NCBI RefSeq assembly: GCF_000686605.1
Contig: NZ_JMLC01000012.1
Location: forward strand, 1-59,703
Direction: 5' to 3'
DNA length: 59,703 nucleotides
Origin: Streptococcus sobrinus DSM 20742 = ATCC 33478
GTDB lineage: Bacteria; Bacillota; Bacilli; Lactobacillales; Streptococcaceae
The position numbers and the translations under genes were made by a program. This document shows, piece after piece, positions 48,673 through 59,202 of this stretch; position 1 is the first letter of the stretch; each line of letters begins with the position of its first letter. The notes below the pieces were generated by a model. The model was not told the origin of the DNA. It worked only from the letters and a program-made list of their open reading frames with translations, and did not search any database.

Positions 48673-49314
48673 TTATTGGTCTTCCTGGGGGACCAGATTG
48701 TGCTGGAAGGCATAGACGACAGCCTGGGTTCGATCTTCAACATTGAGTTTAGCTAAAATGTTTGAAACATGGGTTTTAACCGTCTTGAGCGAAATAAAGA
48801 GTTCATCGGCGATGGTTTGATTGTCGTAACCCTTGGCCAAGAGGGCTAGAACGTCCCGTTCTCGGGCTGTCAAATCATCGTGGAGGTCGGGGTGCTGATC
48901 GTGGTATTTAATCTTTTGATCAACCTCGGTTTCAATGGCCACTTGGCCCTGGGCGACCTTGCGAATACTGTTGAGAATTTCAGCAGCACTGGAGGTCTTG
49001 AGCATATAGCCCTTGGCTCCAGCCTCAATGACAGGGTAGATTTTTTCATTATCCAAATAGGAGGTCAGAACCAGAATTTTGGCAGCCTTCCATTCCTTAA
49101 GAATCGCTAGAGTGGCTTCAACTCCATCCATCTCAGGCATGACCAGGTCCATGACGACAACGTCTGGTCTCAGCTCCAGTGCCATTTCAACCCCGTCCTT
49201 ACCATTATCAGCTTCGCCGATAACTTCAATGTCCGGCTGCATATTAAAGAAGCTCTTTAATCCTAGACGAACCATTTCATGATCATCAACCAGTATAATT
49301 TTAGTCTTGTCCAT
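48673..49314 (-). CDS. liaR: LiaR/VraR response regulator
   Basis: A 213-aa NarL-type regulator: receiver domain with phosphoacceptor aspartate in VVVMDLVMPEM, and a C-terminal LuxR helix-turn-helix (LTARERDVLALLAKGYDNQTIA). It controls the cell-envelope stress response with LiaS. The start at 49314 (MDKTKIILVDDHE) has GAGG nine bases upstream and overlaps the liaS end by 14 bp; the frame extends 15 bp further upstream. Confidence 0.93.
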   Translation of the reverse strand: MDKTKIILVDDHEMVRLGLKSFFNMQPDIEVIGEADNGKDGVEMALELRPDVVVMDLVMPEMDGVEATLAILKEWKAAKILVLTSYLDNEKIYPVIEAGAKGYMLKTSSAAEILNSIRKVAQGQVAIETEVDQKIKYHDQHPDLHDDLTARERDVLALLAKGYDNQTIADELFISLKTVKTHVSNILAKLNVEDRTQAVVYAFQHNLVPQEDQ

Positions 49315-50344
49315 CGTTTTCATCCTCAACTTTCTCTTCTTCGTCTTTATCTAAATTATCTAAAATTGGCAGGCGAATATCCATGGATACCCCCTTTCCC
49401 TTACTTGAAAGCATGGTCATGGTTCCAGCCAAGTCATCAACCCGATCCTGAATATTTTTCAGGCCGTAACTGAGTTCACGACTGGCATCCATATCAAAGC
49501 CCTGGCCATTATCAATCATCTTGAACTGAACTTCATTCTCGGTCTGGTAGAGATAAACTTCCAGACGACTGGCATGGGCATGCTTGAGGGTATTAGAGAT
49601 AAACTCTTGGGCAATTCGAAAGAGATTGTCCTCAATGACCTTAGGCAGTTGATCAACAGCCTCCTTAAAGACTGTTTCAATATTACTCTTGTCTTTGAGT
49701 TCCTTGAGGAGCATGGAGATCCCTTCTGAGAGGGTCCGTCCCTGCAGTTCAGTTGGTCTCAGGTGCAAGAGCATGACCCGCAGATCATTTTGAGCACTGA
49801 TCAGGGTCGTCTCGATTAGGCTTAATTGCTCTTGCAACTGCTCTTTATCCAAATGTTCCAGATTCTGAGCAACACCGGACAACATCATGGAAGAGGCAAA
49901 GAGCTCCTGGCTGACCGTATCGTGCAAATCTCGAGCAATTCGCTTACGCTCCTGGGTAACGATGGCCCGGCTATTAGAGATATAGGCATTCTCAGTTTTC
50001 TGCAAGTTAGCTGTAATCCTGCTCATCTGTTTTGACAGACGCTCGATATTCTTTCCAACTTCAGACTCTGGCTGCTTACCTACCGCCTGATTATTGATAA
50101 TACGTCGGAGGCTCTTATTGAGGTGGCGTTTACTATTATCATCGACAACCAGCCAAACCAAGATTAGCAAGAAGCTAACCGAAAACATTAGTAAAACGAC
50201 CGAAAAAATGAATTGTTCTAAAACCCTTGGGTCTGCGAAGACAAGTCTGGAATCTAGATTGAGACTATCAAAAATGATAAAGATGATAAAGCCAACGGTC
50301 ACGCAGACATAAAGGAAGATTAAGAGAAAATCATTTCGTTTCAT
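49301..50344 (-). CDS. liaS: LiaS/VraS sensor histidine kinase
   Basis: A 347-aa kinase with two membrane segments (about 8-28 and 45-67) and a very short outer loop, typical of intramembrane-sensing kinases. The HisKA_3 phosphorylation site is in RIARDLHDTVSQ, followed by an ATPase domain (DNGQGFDMD). It phosphorylates LiaR in response to wall damage. It overlaps liaF by 4 bp. Confidence 0.93.
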   Translation of the reverse strand: MKRNDFLLIFLYVCVTVGFIIFIIFDSLNLDSRLVFADPRVLEQFIFSVVLLMFSVSFLLILVWLVVDDNSKRHLNKSLRRIINNQAVGKQPESEVGKNIERLSKQMSRITANLQKTENAYISNSRAIVTQERKRIARDLHDTVSQELFASSMMLSGVAQNLEHLDKEQLQEQLSLIETTLISAQNDLRVMLLHLRPTELQGRTLSEGISMLLKELKDKSNIETVFKEAVDQLPKVIEDNLFRIAQEFISNTLKHAHASRLEVYLYQTENEVQFKMIDNGQGFDMDASRELSYGLKNIQDRVDDLAGTMTMLSSKGKGVSMDIRLPILDNLDKDEEEKVEDENDGQD

Positions 50345-51039
50345 GACCGCACCACCTCTACTGAGCCTGCGAAGATATTAACCACCACCTTGATGGAGCG
50401 CAGGAGTTCACGGTCATCCTTTTGCTCCAACTTGATAGACTGGTTGCGCAGGTCGTATTCAGGAAAGCCCAGATAGGAAACACTGGCATAAATCGCGCTA
50501 ACATCTAATTTAACGGCTACATCTCTTGGAACAAGAATCTTTGTGGGTCCGTAAATTTTTCGAATAATGATGACATTGTCTCGCCCTGTTACAATCAGCT
50601 TGGTCAAATCAATGGTGTCAGAGCCACTAATTCGGATGACATTGATATCATCAAAAGTATAGAAATCCTGGCTGATATGGCGGCTAGCCCCAATCCATTG
50701 GTTAGGTTGAGGGTTGGCCACCAAATTATCCTTTTCAAATTCCAATACTGCAAAATGGTTGCGGTGCTTAACCTCAGAAAAGTGGTTGATGATGGTATAG
50801 GCCACCGCTAAGAGGACGGCCGCAATCATATAGGGGTTCAGCATAAAAATCATAAAAAGAAAGAAGGAACTGACTGTCAATAAGAAGCTCCCACGATTGT
50901 CTTTATTGAAGAAAAGAAGAGCCAGTAGAGTCAGAACCAAAATAAGAACAAAAGCGGTTAAACTTTTGGACAGGATTGTCAGCAGGGCCATAGATAAAAG
51001 AAGGGCCTCAACTAACAAGAAAAATTGAAATTTCTTCAT
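50341..51039 (-). CDS. liaF: LiaF-type membrane inhibitor of LiaS
   Basis: A 232-aa protein with four N-terminal membrane segments (about 5-90) and the beta-rich C-terminal domain of LiaF/VraT proteins (about 110-232), which holds LiaS in check. It is first of liaFSR, and no clear promoter was identified before it; the region upstream holds a repeat element. Confidence 0.9.
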   Translation of the reverse strand: MKKFQFFLLVEALLLSMALLTILSKSLTAFVLILVLTLLALLFFNKDNRGSFLLTVSSFFLFMIFMLNPYMIAAVLLAVAYTIINHFSEVKHRNHFAVLEFEKDNLVANPQPNQWIGASRHISQDFYTFDDINVIRISGSDTIDLTKLIVTGRDNVIIIRKIYGPTKILVPRDVAVKLDVSAIYASVSYLGFPEYDLRNQSIKLEQKDDRELLRSIKVVVNIFAGSVEVVRS

Positions 51040-51080
51040 AAATATCCTCTGTAAGGACCAGCCTGCAGGTCGCTAAGTTT

Positions 51081-51364
51081 ATACTCTTCGAAAATCAAAT
51101 TTTTCCGTCGTTAGCTCACCTTGACGTACTTGCTGAGGAATGCAAAACTCCCTCATTTTAACCTCAAAAAATCTCCCAGACCTTATGACCCGCTTGAAGG
51201 TCGTCGCCTAGCGATGCTGAACAAAGTTGGTCGATGTTACCAGCCTTGTGAAGTTAGTGAGGAAACCAGGCAATTGCTAAGAGATCGCCAGATCGCCGTT
51301 AGACGTCCGTCTCCTTAGCGACTGATGTCTTTGTTCTCGCCAGCTTTTGATTTTCATTGAATAT
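51081..51364. repeat. MITE-like intergenic repeat, about 284 bp
   Basis: Between liaF and pknB, ATACTCTTCGAAAATCAAA at the left pairs imperfectly with a complementary ATATTCAATGAAAATCAAA at the right. The interior has no real gene (a 65-codon frame is not convincing). The terminal sequence resembles a widespread streptococcal intergenic repeat that I recall by sight; its formal family name is uncertain. Confidence 0.55.
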
Positions 51365-51448
51365 TACTTGCCCATTGTACCAAAAATCCCACCAAATTGC
51401 AGTAGGCTTTGGCTTTTTGAACCTTGATATCGATCCTGAGACCGAAAG

Positions 51449-51480
51449 AAAAATCAGCCTGGCTTAGGCTGATTTTTCTT
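51449..51480 (-). terminator. pknB terminator
   Basis: On the minus strand AAAAATCAGCCT pairs with AGGCTGATTTTT and is followed by CTTTC. The priA-fmt-rsmB-phpP-pknB transcripts would end here, separate from liaFSR. Confidence 0.85.
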
Positions 51481-51516
51481 ATAATACAATACTTTCATTG
51501 AAAACTAACAATGGGC

Positions 51517-53382
51517 TCATTGATTCCCGTTGCTTTCAGACGAATTTGAGTTGTCACTATCATCTTGTTGGGGATTTTCTGAACTTGATGAACTTGACGA
51601 ATTCGATGACGTTGAACTTGATGAGCTGGATGAACTCGATGAAGCATCCTGTACATAGAGAACAATCTCGTCGCTAGATGATAAATCTAGGCTAGCTCCA
51701 TAGTATGGATTTTGTCCAGAAATGATGCTAGATGATGAAGGGGAGGTTTCAGATCCTGTTGATGATGAATAAATCTTAATCCGTGACGATTTAACACCAA
51801 TGGCTGTCAGGGTAGAAATTGCTTGAGAATAAGTCATCCCTGTTAAATTAGGCATGGTTGTTGACCCTGAAACAGCAACCGTAAATTTAATGGTATCATC
51901 ACCTGAGGTATCAAATTTATCTCCCTTAGAAGGGCTTTGACTGATGATGGTGCCCTCATCGTAATCAGATGTGGAAACTTCCGTCACCTCTATCTGGGAC
52001 TCTTTGACACCATAATCAGACTCTAATTCCTTCTTGACAGTGTCAATATCTTTGCCGGTGTAGTCCTTCATCTTAAATTTACTGCCACTTCCAGAAACAT
52101 AGATATCGACCGAGGTTCCCTCTTTTTTCGAACTTCCTGCAGCAGGGTCGGTCCGAACAACCTTACCCTTAGCAACAGAATCACTCTCTACCTTAATGAC
52201 TTGGCCGACTTTAAAACCGGATTTCTTAATAGTTGATCGAGCTGTTGATAAATCCTGTCCAGAAACATCTGGGACACTAACCGAAGATGGATTTCGCAAC
52301 ATGAAGAAGGCAACCAGTGCAATCAACACTAGGGCTACACCGATTGCAACCTTGCTAAAGACACTAGCCTTATGCTTACGCTTAGGTTTAACCTTTTTCT
52401 TAGGTGCTGGATTTGCAGACTCCTTAGCCTTAGCATTCTTATCGGTAGCCTTCAGCAGCTGCTCTGTGGAAGCGTTAGCTGTATTAGTATCAATCTTAGG
52501 CAGGGTTTTAGTATCTGCCACATCTGAAAAGACCAATTTAGCTTCTCGGCTACGGTTATAGCTGAGACTAGACATGAGGTCTCGACTCATTTCATAGGTT
52601 GATTGATAGCGATCCGTCAACCTTTTTGCTGTTGCCTTAATGGCAACATTTTCCAAGGCTTGGGGAACCTCTGAATTGATTTCTCTAATGGAAGGCAGGG
52701 GTTTTTGAAAATGCTGGAGGGCAATGGTCACGGCACTGTCGCCATCATAAGGAATGTGACCTGTCAGCATTTCAAAGAGCATAATCCCCATGGCATAAAT
52801 ATCGGACTGGACCGTTGCTTTGGAACCACGCGCCTGTTCTGGCGAAAGATAGTGGACACTACCCAGCATAGAATTGGTCTGTGTCAGGCTGGTTTCCGCA
52901 AAGGCCACGGCAATTCCGAAGTCAGTAACTTTGACTGTTCCCTCCTTGGTTAAAAGAATATTCTGAGGCTTGAGGTCCCGGTGAATGATTCCTTTCTCAT
53001 GGGCCAGGGTCATAGCTGAAAGGACTTCTTCCATAATCCTGACAACTTCAGAATTGGATAATGGCGCCTTTTCTTGAATATAATGCTTGAGGTCTAAACC
53101 ATCGACGTATTCCATTACTAGGAATTGCTGTCCATCTTCTTCGCCAATATCTCTAATAGAAACGATATTAGGGTGGCTGAGTTCAGCCATGGCCCGCGCT
53201 TCTCGCTGAAAACGAGTCACAGCGACTTGGTCGGTCTGATAGTTAGTTCGAAGTACCTTGATGGCAACTTCTTCTCCTTCTAAAATCAGATCGTTAGCCA
53301 AGTAAACGTCGGCCATCCCACCTCGACCGATGGACTTGAGGATGCGATAGCGACCAGCAAATAATTTGCCAATCTGAATCAT
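51517..53382 (-). CDS. pknB: PASTA-domain serine/threonine kinase
   Basis: A 621-aa membrane kinase (also called StkP) that senses wall fragments and controls division and wall synthesis. It has a cytoplasmic kinase domain (residues 1-275: GRGGMADVY, catalytic [13 protein letters not shown]), one membrane segment (about 340-362) and three extracellular PASTA domains (about 366-570). The tail is a Ser-rich low-complexity stretch. The gene overlaps phpP by 4 bp (ATGA). Confidence 0.95.
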   Translation of the reverse strand: MIQIGKLFAGRYRILKSIGRGGMADVYLANDLILEGEEVAIKVLRTNYQTDQVAVTRFQREARAMAELSHPNIVSIRDIGEEDGQQFLVMEYVDGLDLKHYIQEKAPLSNSEVVRIMEEVLSAMTLAHEKGIIHRDLKPQNILLTKEGTVKVTDFGIAVAFAETSLTQTNSMLGSVHYLSPEQARGSKATVQSDIYAMGIMLFEMLTGHIPYDGDSAVTIALQHFQKPLPSIREINSEVPQALENVAIKATAKRLTDRYQSTYEMSRDLMSSLSYNRSREAKLVFSDVADTKTLPKIDTNTANASTEQLLKATDKNAKAKESANPAPKKKVKPKRKHKASVFSKVAIGVALVLIALVAFFMLRNPSSVSVPDVSGQDLSTARSTIKKSGFKVGQVIKVESDSVAKGKVVRTDPAAGSSKKEGTSVDIYVSGSGSKFKMKDYTGKDIDTVKKELESDYGVKESQIEVTEVSTSDYDEGTIISQSPSKGDKFDTSGDDTIKFTVAVSGSTTMPNLTGMTYSQAISTLTAIGVKSSRIKIYSSSTGSETSPSSSSIISGQNPYYGASLDLSSSDEIVLYVQDASSSSSSSSSSTSSNSSSSSSSENPQQDDSDNSNSSESNGNQ

Positions 53383-54122
53383 AATAAAGCCTCACCTTCT
53401 ACGTGAAGCAAGCCCACGGTAATATTGTCCAGACCACCTGCCTTGTTGGCCTGGGCCACTAATTCTTCTGCCTTTTCTTTAACACCGCCATCGTCAGCCA
53501 AGAGGACATTAACAATGGTGTCATTAGAAATCATATTAGTCAGACCATCGCTATTCATCAAGATGAAATCGCCCGGTTCCAATTGTTGAACACCTAGATC
53601 AAGTTCGATTGGACTTTGTTGACCAATAGACTGGGTAATAATATTTTTCTGAGGATGAACAGCTGCCTCTTCTTCAGTAATCTGGCCGGCCCGCAAAAGT
53701 TCGTTAACCAAGGAATGGTCAGTTGTCAGCTGTTGATAGTGACCATCCCTAATCAAACCAATCCGAGAGTCACCTAAATGGGCATAGAGAACGGCATTAT
53801 CAACAACAGAGACGGCTTCAATGGTTGTCCCCATACCTCGAAAAGATTCCTCTTTACCGAGCTCATGAATCTTTTTATTTTCTTTTTCTATACCATCAAT
53901 CATCCAGTCCCGAATCTGGGTTAAATCGGAAAATTCAGTTTCCTCCCAAATTTTTCCCAAATCGGTAACGGTTAATTCGCTAGCAATATTACCAGCACGA
54001 TGCCCCCCCATCCCATCGGCTAAGATGATCAAAGGAACACCCGATTTATTATAAAATTGATTGATGAAATCCTGATTATCGGAACGTTTCTGACCGATAT
54101 CAGTACGCAGAGCAATTTCCAT
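53379..54122 (-). CDS. phpP: PP2C-type protein phosphatase
   Basis: A 247-aa metal-dependent phosphatase ([31 protein letters not shown]) that reverses PknB phosphorylation. It is coupled to pknB by overlap, as in other streptococci. Confidence 0.95.
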   Translation of the reverse strand: MEIALRTDIGQKRSDNQDFINQFYNKSGVPLIILADGMGGHRAGNIASELTVTDLGKIWEETEFSDLTQIRDWMIDGIEKENKKIHELGKEESFRGMGTTIEAVSVVDNAVLYAHLGDSRIGLIRDGHYQQLTTDHSLVNELLRAGQITEEEAAVHPQKNIITQSIGQQSPIELDLGVQQLEPGDFILMNSDGLTNMISNDTIVNVLLADDGGVKEKAEELVAQANKAGGLDNITVGLLHVEGEALL

Positions 54123-54271
54123 GAAGTGTGTAACTGTCCTTTCGATAAGTTAAGGAAATGTGAGATTAAAACCTCTCCATTTCCTACGGCAAGCACTAGG
54201 GTGACTTGCCTAAACTTCTCACTAAGCCAGATCACCGAGCATTATCGGCTCTCTTTTCTGACTGTCGCAAG

Positions 54272-55597
54272 CTAATAAACTCGCTTAAGTTGGGCAATAA
54301 AGAAACCATCCGTCAAATGTAACTCAGGGGTTATCCTGATAAAACCATCTGTCAGAATGTCTTTCTGCCTATGTTCCAGTTTTACCTGCTCAAAATTGGG
54401 GTGGGCCTCAAGGAATTTGCTAATCAAATCCTGATTTTCCTCTTCAAAAATGGTGCAGGTGCTGTAGGTTATTATACCATTTTTGCGTAATGTTTGACAA
54501 ACACTGTTTAAAATATCAAACTGTATCTTTTGCAAGGCAGCAAAATCCTGACTTCCCTTGCTATACTTGATGTCTGGCTTGCGACGAATCAGGCCGATAC
54601 CCGAACAAGGGGCATCAACTAAAATCTTATTGAAGCTATCAGGACAGAAAGCTTGATCAGCTTGACGGGCATCTAGTTTTCGAGTTGTAACCCTGTCTGC
54701 TACATGCAGGCGTCGGGCATTTTCTTCAATCAGTTTCAGCTTGTGGTCGTAAAGATCAAGCGCCGTCACTTGGCCTGTCGTCAGATAGGAAGCCAGATGG
54801 GCTGTCTTACCACCGGGAGCGGCGCAGGCATCAAGGACCTGTTCATCCCCTTCAAGTTTGAGAGTAGGGGCCACCAGCTGACTGGATTCATCCTGAATCG
54901 TCAGGTCTCCCTGCTCAAAATAATCAGTCCCAGCAAAATAGCCGGTTTCTTTGACCAAGCCGACCGGCGAGAGCAGGGACCTGTCAGACTCAGTCGCTGC
55001 CTGAATTTCAGCCAACTTGGCGGGATTGGTCACCCGAACGCTGGCCTTGTTGCGGATGAAGAGACTCGCGAAAATTTTAACAGCTCGATCTTCGCCATAC
55101 TGTTCAATCGTTTTTTTGACCAGCCAGACTGGTAGGGAATATTGGACAGAGTAACGTTTGTTCTTGCGCTTGATAGCGGTCGGATCAGCTAGGGGTCCCC
55201 TGGCTAATTTTCGCAAGACGGCATTGACTAGTTTGTCCGCACCTTTTTGACTGCGGACCTTAGCCAGATTAACAGCTTCATTGACGATGGCATGATGGGG
55301 AATTTTGTTCAGATAGATAAGCTGATAGAGACTGAGTAGGAGAAGGGTATAGACCCAAGGTTCTAATTTTTCACGATCCTCGATGAAATGAGCCAGCTGC
55401 CATTCCAGAGTGATTTTTCGAGCTACCGTCCCATAGACAATTTCGGTCACCAGAGCCTTGTCCTGCTGACTGAGGTCGGACTTAGCTAGGCCATGCTTGA
55501 GGGCCAAATTGGAATAGGCCCCTTCCTGAAAGACTTCCTCAAGAATTTTTAGGGCCAGAGCCCGAGCAGACCTTATCGCTTTAGTCGCCAAAGGCAT
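54272..55597 (-). CDS. rsmB: 16S rRNA m5C967 methyltransferase
   Basis: A 441-aa RsmB/Sun protein: N-terminal NusB-like domain (about 8-140) and a C-terminal Rossmann methylase ([35 protein letters not shown] with the two catalytic cysteines). The ATG at 55597 follows AGGTG closely; the frame also opens at a GTG at 55600. It overlaps fmt by 17 bp. The 149 bp before phpP holds no gene. Confidence 0.94.
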   Translation of the reverse strand: MPLATKAIRSARALALKILEEVFQEGAYSNLALKHGLAKSDLSQQDKALVTEIVYGTVARKITLEWQLAHFIEDREKLEPWVYTLLLLSLYQLIYLNKIPHHAIVNEAVNLAKVRSQKGADKLVNAVLRKLARGPLADPTAIKRKNKRYSVQYSLPVWLVKKTIEQYGEDRAVKIFASLFIRNKASVRVTNPAKLAEIQAATESDRSLLSPVGLVKETGYFAGTDYFEQGDLTIQDESSQLVAPTLKLEGDEQVLDACAAPGGKTAHLASYLTTGQVTALDLYDHKLKLIEENARRLHVADRVTTRKLDARQADQAFCPDSFNKILVDAPCSGIGLIRRKPDIKYSKGSQDFAALQKIQFDILNSVCQTLRKNGIITYSTCTIFEEENQDLISKFLEAHPNFEQVKLEHRQKDILTDGFIRITPELHLTDGFFIAQLKRVY

Positions 55598-56516
55598 CAC
55601 CTACTTCTAGCTTTTGACCAAGTCCATTAAGAAAATCAGTGATTTGCATCTTGGGTTTGCCAGCCGGTTGGACCTCCAGAAGAGACAGGGCCCCGTCTCC
55701 GGTTGCCACGACCATACTTTTCTTGGTTTTCTCAATAATGTGGCCAGCTTGGCCTTGACCCTCTACTGGCTTGGCCTGATAAACCTTAAAACGTTGGCCC
55801 TTTAAGAGGGTGTGGGCAACCGGCCAGGGATACATGCCTCGAACCTGATTAAAGAGGGCTCGGGCCGACTTATCCCAGTCCAACCACTCCTGTTCAGGGG
55901 TGATATTGGGCGAAAAGCTTACTTGTTCAGGGTCCTGAGCTTGCGGTTGCAGTTTACCAGCTAAATAATCGGGCAGGGTGTCCAAGAGTAAATCCCGCCC
56001 CAAAACAGCTAGTTTTTCAAACATGGTCCCTACATTGTCCTCATCTAGGATAGGCAGGCTAGCTTGGGAGACCATATCCCCAGCATCCATTTCCTTGACC
56101 ATTTCCATAATGGTAACACCGGCCTTGTCATCACCATTTATGAGGGCATAGTGAATAGGCGCCCCACCGCGATACTTGGGTAGGAGGGAAGCATGGACAT
56201 TGAGGGAAAAATCCATGCTATCAAGTAGCTTGCTGGGCAGAAATTGACCATAGGCTGCCGTGATGATACCGTCAGCCCCTAGGTCCATCAGGTCTGCCAT
56301 TTCCTGCGATCCAGATAACTTCTCAGGCTGGTATACCGTTAGGTCATACTTGAGAGCAACCTCTTTGACTGGTGTCAGGCGGATTTCCTTCTTGCGACCG
56401 ACTGCCCGATCGGGTTGGGTAACAACAGCTAAAATTTTATAAGTCGAGCTGTCAATCAGCCCTTGGAGAACAGTTGCCGCAAAGTCGGGCGTTCCCATAA
56501 AAATAATTTTTTTCAT
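55581..56516 (-). CDS. fmt: Methionyl-tRNA formyltransferase
   Basis: A 311-aa enzyme that formylates initiator Met-tRNA: N-terminal transferase domain with [19 protein letters not shown] and a C-terminal OB-like domain (about 205-311). It begins [13 protein letters not shown]. It is followed by overlapping rsmB. Confidence 0.96.
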   Translation of the reverse strand: MKKIIFMGTPDFAATVLQGLIDSSTYKILAVVTQPDRAVGRKKEIRLTPVKEVALKYDLTVYQPEKLSGSQEMADLMDLGADGIITAAYGQFLPSKLLDSMDFSLNVHASLLPKYRGGAPIHYALINGDDKAGVTIMEMVKEMDAGDMVSQASLPILDEDNVGTMFEKLAVLGRDLLLDTLPDYLAGKLQPQAQDPEQVSFSPNITPEQEWLDWDKSARALFNQVRGMYPWPVAHTLLKGQRFKVYQAKPVEGQGQAGHIIEKTKKSMVVATGDGALSLLEVQPAGKPKMQITDFLNGLGQKLEVGDAFGD

Positions 56517-56817
56517 CTATCTTCCGGCCTTGCTGGCCTTCCTTTCTAGAATAGTGCGACGGAATCAAAACTAGGAGGACAAAAAGACTATTCATCAAAG
56601 CCCCAGAAACCAAGAATCATACTCTTTTTTAGTCCAGACCTTTCAACTATCGGCTCTGGTAGGGTCAGGTCTTACTAAAACTGCAGAGCTCCATAGCCGA
56701 TAACGTAAGAGCGGAGTGATTTTGGTTTTAAGTCAGTATAAAGTAATCTCTAGGCCATTCCCTAGCAAATTTTACAGTAAGTCCAGCTAGAAAAAATTGA
56801 CGGGCTTAGCCCATTTT
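56517..56817. other. Intergenic stretch between priA and fmt
   Basis: 301 bp without a gene. Just after priA, on the minus strand, TGGGCTAAGCCCGTCAATTTTTT forms a small terminator-like hairpin (56785-56815). Further on, TATCGGCT and AGCCGATA (56648-56702) form a wider inverted repeat. priA and fmt are often adjacent, so this gap is somewhat large. No promoter for fmt could be named with confidence. Confidence 0.5.
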
Positions 56818-59202
56818 CTAGACAAAACTTTGTGGTTCATGGTCAATTATCAGACGCAAGTCCTTATTCCCCTTGTCTTGAGTTAAATCCAAAATCTGAT
56901 TGAGGGCGTCTTCCAACTTGTCCTCAAAACGATACTTGATAATAATTTGGTAATGATAGAGATTGTGCGTCCTAGCAATAGGCTTTGGGGTTGGACCCAA
57001 GATCTTGACCTGGTCACTCAGTTGCCCCTTCAATAAATTCAGCACTTCAAAGGATTTTTGCACTAAAACTTCTTCATTCTTGTGGGAGAGAGTCAGACCC
57101 ACCGTATAGTAATAAGGCGGATAGGCCAGTTGGTGGCGAACCTTCATCTCGTAGGTGTAGAAAGCCTCGTAGTCCTGCTCCTTGGCCAATTGAATGGCAT
57201 AATTCTTAGGATTATAGGTCTGAATAATGACTTGGCCTTCCTTCTCGGCCCGACCGGCTCGACCAGCAACCTGGGTTAGGAGCTGGAAGGTCCGCTCGGC
57301 TGAGCGAAAATCAGGCAGATTGAGCGAGGTGTCAGCATTGAGCACCCCGACCAAGGTGACATTAGGAAAATCTAGTCCCTTAGCAATCATCTGAGTTCCC
57401 AGAAGAATGTCCGCCTGGCCTTGACCAAATTCTTGGAGAATTTTTTCATGGGCTCCTTTTTTTCGAGTAGTATCTACATCCATCCGTAAGACCCTTGCTT
57501 GGGGCAGAACTTCCTGCAACTCATCATAGGCCTTTTGCGTTCCTGTCCCATAGTAGCGAATACTGCGACTGCCACAATTGGGACAGGTTCTAGGAATAGC
57601 CTTTTGGAAGCCACAGTAGTGGCAGTTCATGGTTTTGGTATCCATATGCAGAGTCAGGGAAATATCACAATTAGGGCAATCATCTACATAGCCACACTCA
57701 CGACACATGATAAAGCTTGAAAAACCACGGCGATTGAGCATAAGCACGGTCTGCTCCCTTTTTTCCAGCCGATCCTTAATTTTATCAAGCAAAAGTGGGG
57801 TGAAATTGCTGACAGCTTGCTGGCCCAGATAATCCCTGAAGTCAACAATCTCGACTCGGGGAATTTTGGCCTGCGGGTTGGCTCTTTGGGTCAGGTGGAT
57901 GAAATGATAGACATCGCGGCTGGCTCTAGCTCTACTTTCAATACTTGGGGTCGCTGATCCCATCACCAAGACCGCCTGGTGATACTGGGCTCTGAGTAGG
58001 GCGACATCGCGGGCATGGTAGCGGGGATTAGATTCCTGTTTATAGGTAGCTTCGTGCTCCTCATCAATAATGATAGCCCCAATATTTTCTAAGGGAGCAA
58101 AAATAGCCGATCGGGCACCGACAACGACCTTGGCTTTGCCAGACTTAATTTTCCGCCACTCATCGTATTTTTCACCGTCCGAGAGGCCCGAGTGCATGAT
58201 AGCAACCTGATCACCGAAACGAGAAATAAAACGGTTGGTCATCTGAGGCGTCAAGGAAATTTCCGGCACCAAGACAATGGCTGTCTTGCCAAGTTTAAGC
58301 ACCTGATCAATAATATGCAGATAAACTTCCGTCTTACCAGAACCCGTGATTCCCTCTAACAGATAGGGTTTATTAGGCTGACCAATGTCAGCTACTATAG
58401 TTTGGACAGCCTGAGCCTGCTCCTGATTGAGCTTTAAGAAGTCTGTTTTTTGCACCTTATCAAAATAGTCCTGACTACGGTTGACAGGAACCTCTTCAAT
58501 TTCTAGGGCCCCAGCTTGGACCAAGAACTTGACCTGGTCCCGAGAATAAAGCTTATGCAAGTCAGCCAAGAGAGCCCGTTTAGGATTGGTCAGAAGGTAA
58601 TCCTTCAATTCCTGTCGCTTTTTGGCTCGCTTGGAAATCTCTAGCTTTGCTAGAATTTTAGGCTTGACCTCATAGTATTTGACCGTCTTGAGTTTTTTCT
58701 TATCCTGGGCCACATAGCTGGCCTTGATTTGGCCATACCGCACTAGTTTAGCAACCTTGGCCTGCTGTTTCTCATCTAGGCTGACATAAGACAGCTGAGC
58801 TTGTCCTGCAAAAATCTCTTCTCGATCCTTATCAGATAGACCTTCTCCAACTTCCAAAATTCTATCGTAGTTAGAATTGAGGAGGCTAGGAATCATGGAC
58901 TTAAGAATAGATATCTTATAAGAAAAAACCGTGTGCCGCATCTGGTCGGCTAGTTGCAGTTGCTCCTCATTGAGAACGGGCTCAAAATCTAGGAGGGCAG
59001 CAATAGCCTTGAGTCCGTCAACCTCTGCCTCTTCTAGCCCAACGACGAATCCCTGGAGCAACCGATTTCCCTTACCAAAAGGGACATGAACCCGGCTACC
59101 TAGGCTGATGCCACCTAGCAAGTCGGCAGGAATCTGATAAGAAAAAGGCTTGTCCGTCTGCATGAGCGGAACATCCACAATTACTTTGGCAATTTTTCCC
59201 AC
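56818..59202 (-). CDS. priA: Primosomal protein N' (PriA helicase)
   Basis: A 794-aa replication-restart helicase: N-terminal 3'-end binding domain, Walker A GITGSGKTEVY, DEEH box IIDEEHEATYK, a zinc-binding cysteine cluster (CRECGYVDDCPNCD, CHYCGF, CPNC) and C-terminal helicase motifs (QVAGRAGRAEK). It starts with GTG, with AAAGGAG six bases upstream. It reloads DnaB at stalled forks. Confidence 0.95.
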   Translation of the reverse strand: MGKIAKVIVDVPLMQTDKPFSYQIPADLLGGISLGSRVHVPFGKGNRLLQGFVVGLEEAEVDGLKAIAALLDFEPVLNEEQLQLADQMRHTVFSYKISILKSMIPSLLNSNYDRILEVGEGLSDKDREEIFAGQAQLSYVSLDEKQQAKVAKLVRYGQIKASYVAQDKKKLKTVKYYEVKPKILAKLEISKRAKKRQELKDYLLTNPKRALLADLHKLYSRDQVKFLVQAGALEIEEVPVNRSQDYFDKVQKTDFLKLNQEQAQAVQTIVADIGQPNKPYLLEGITGSGKTEVYLHIIDQVLKLGKTAIVLVPEISLTPQMTNRFISRFGDQVAIMHSGLSDGEKYDEWRKIKSGKAKVVVGARSAIFAPLENIGAIIIDEEHEATYKQESNPRYHARDVALLRAQYHQAVLVMGSATPSIESRARASRDVYHFIHLTQRANPQAKIPRVEIVDFRDYLGQQAVSNFTPLLLDKIKDRLEKREQTVLMLNRRGFSSFIMCRECGYVDDCPNCDISLTLHMDTKTMNCHYCGFQKAIPRTCPNCGSRSIRYYGTGTQKAYDELQEVLPQARVLRMDVDTTRKKGAHEKILQEFGQGQADILLGTQMIAKGLDFPNVTLVGVLNADTSLNLPDFRSAERTFQLLTQVAGRAGRAEKEGQVIIQTYNPKNYAIQLAKEQDYEAFYTYEMKVRHQLAYPPYYYTVGLTLSHKNEEVLVQKSFEVLNLLKGQLSDQVKILGPTPKPIARTHNLYHYQIIIKYRFEDKLEDALNQILDLTQDKGNKDLRLIIDHEPQSFV

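Noticed and set aside
51121..51318. A 65-codon plus-strand frame in the intergenic repeat
   Set aside because: It lies wholly within the MITE-like repeat, has no ribosome binding site and has an unprotein-like composition.
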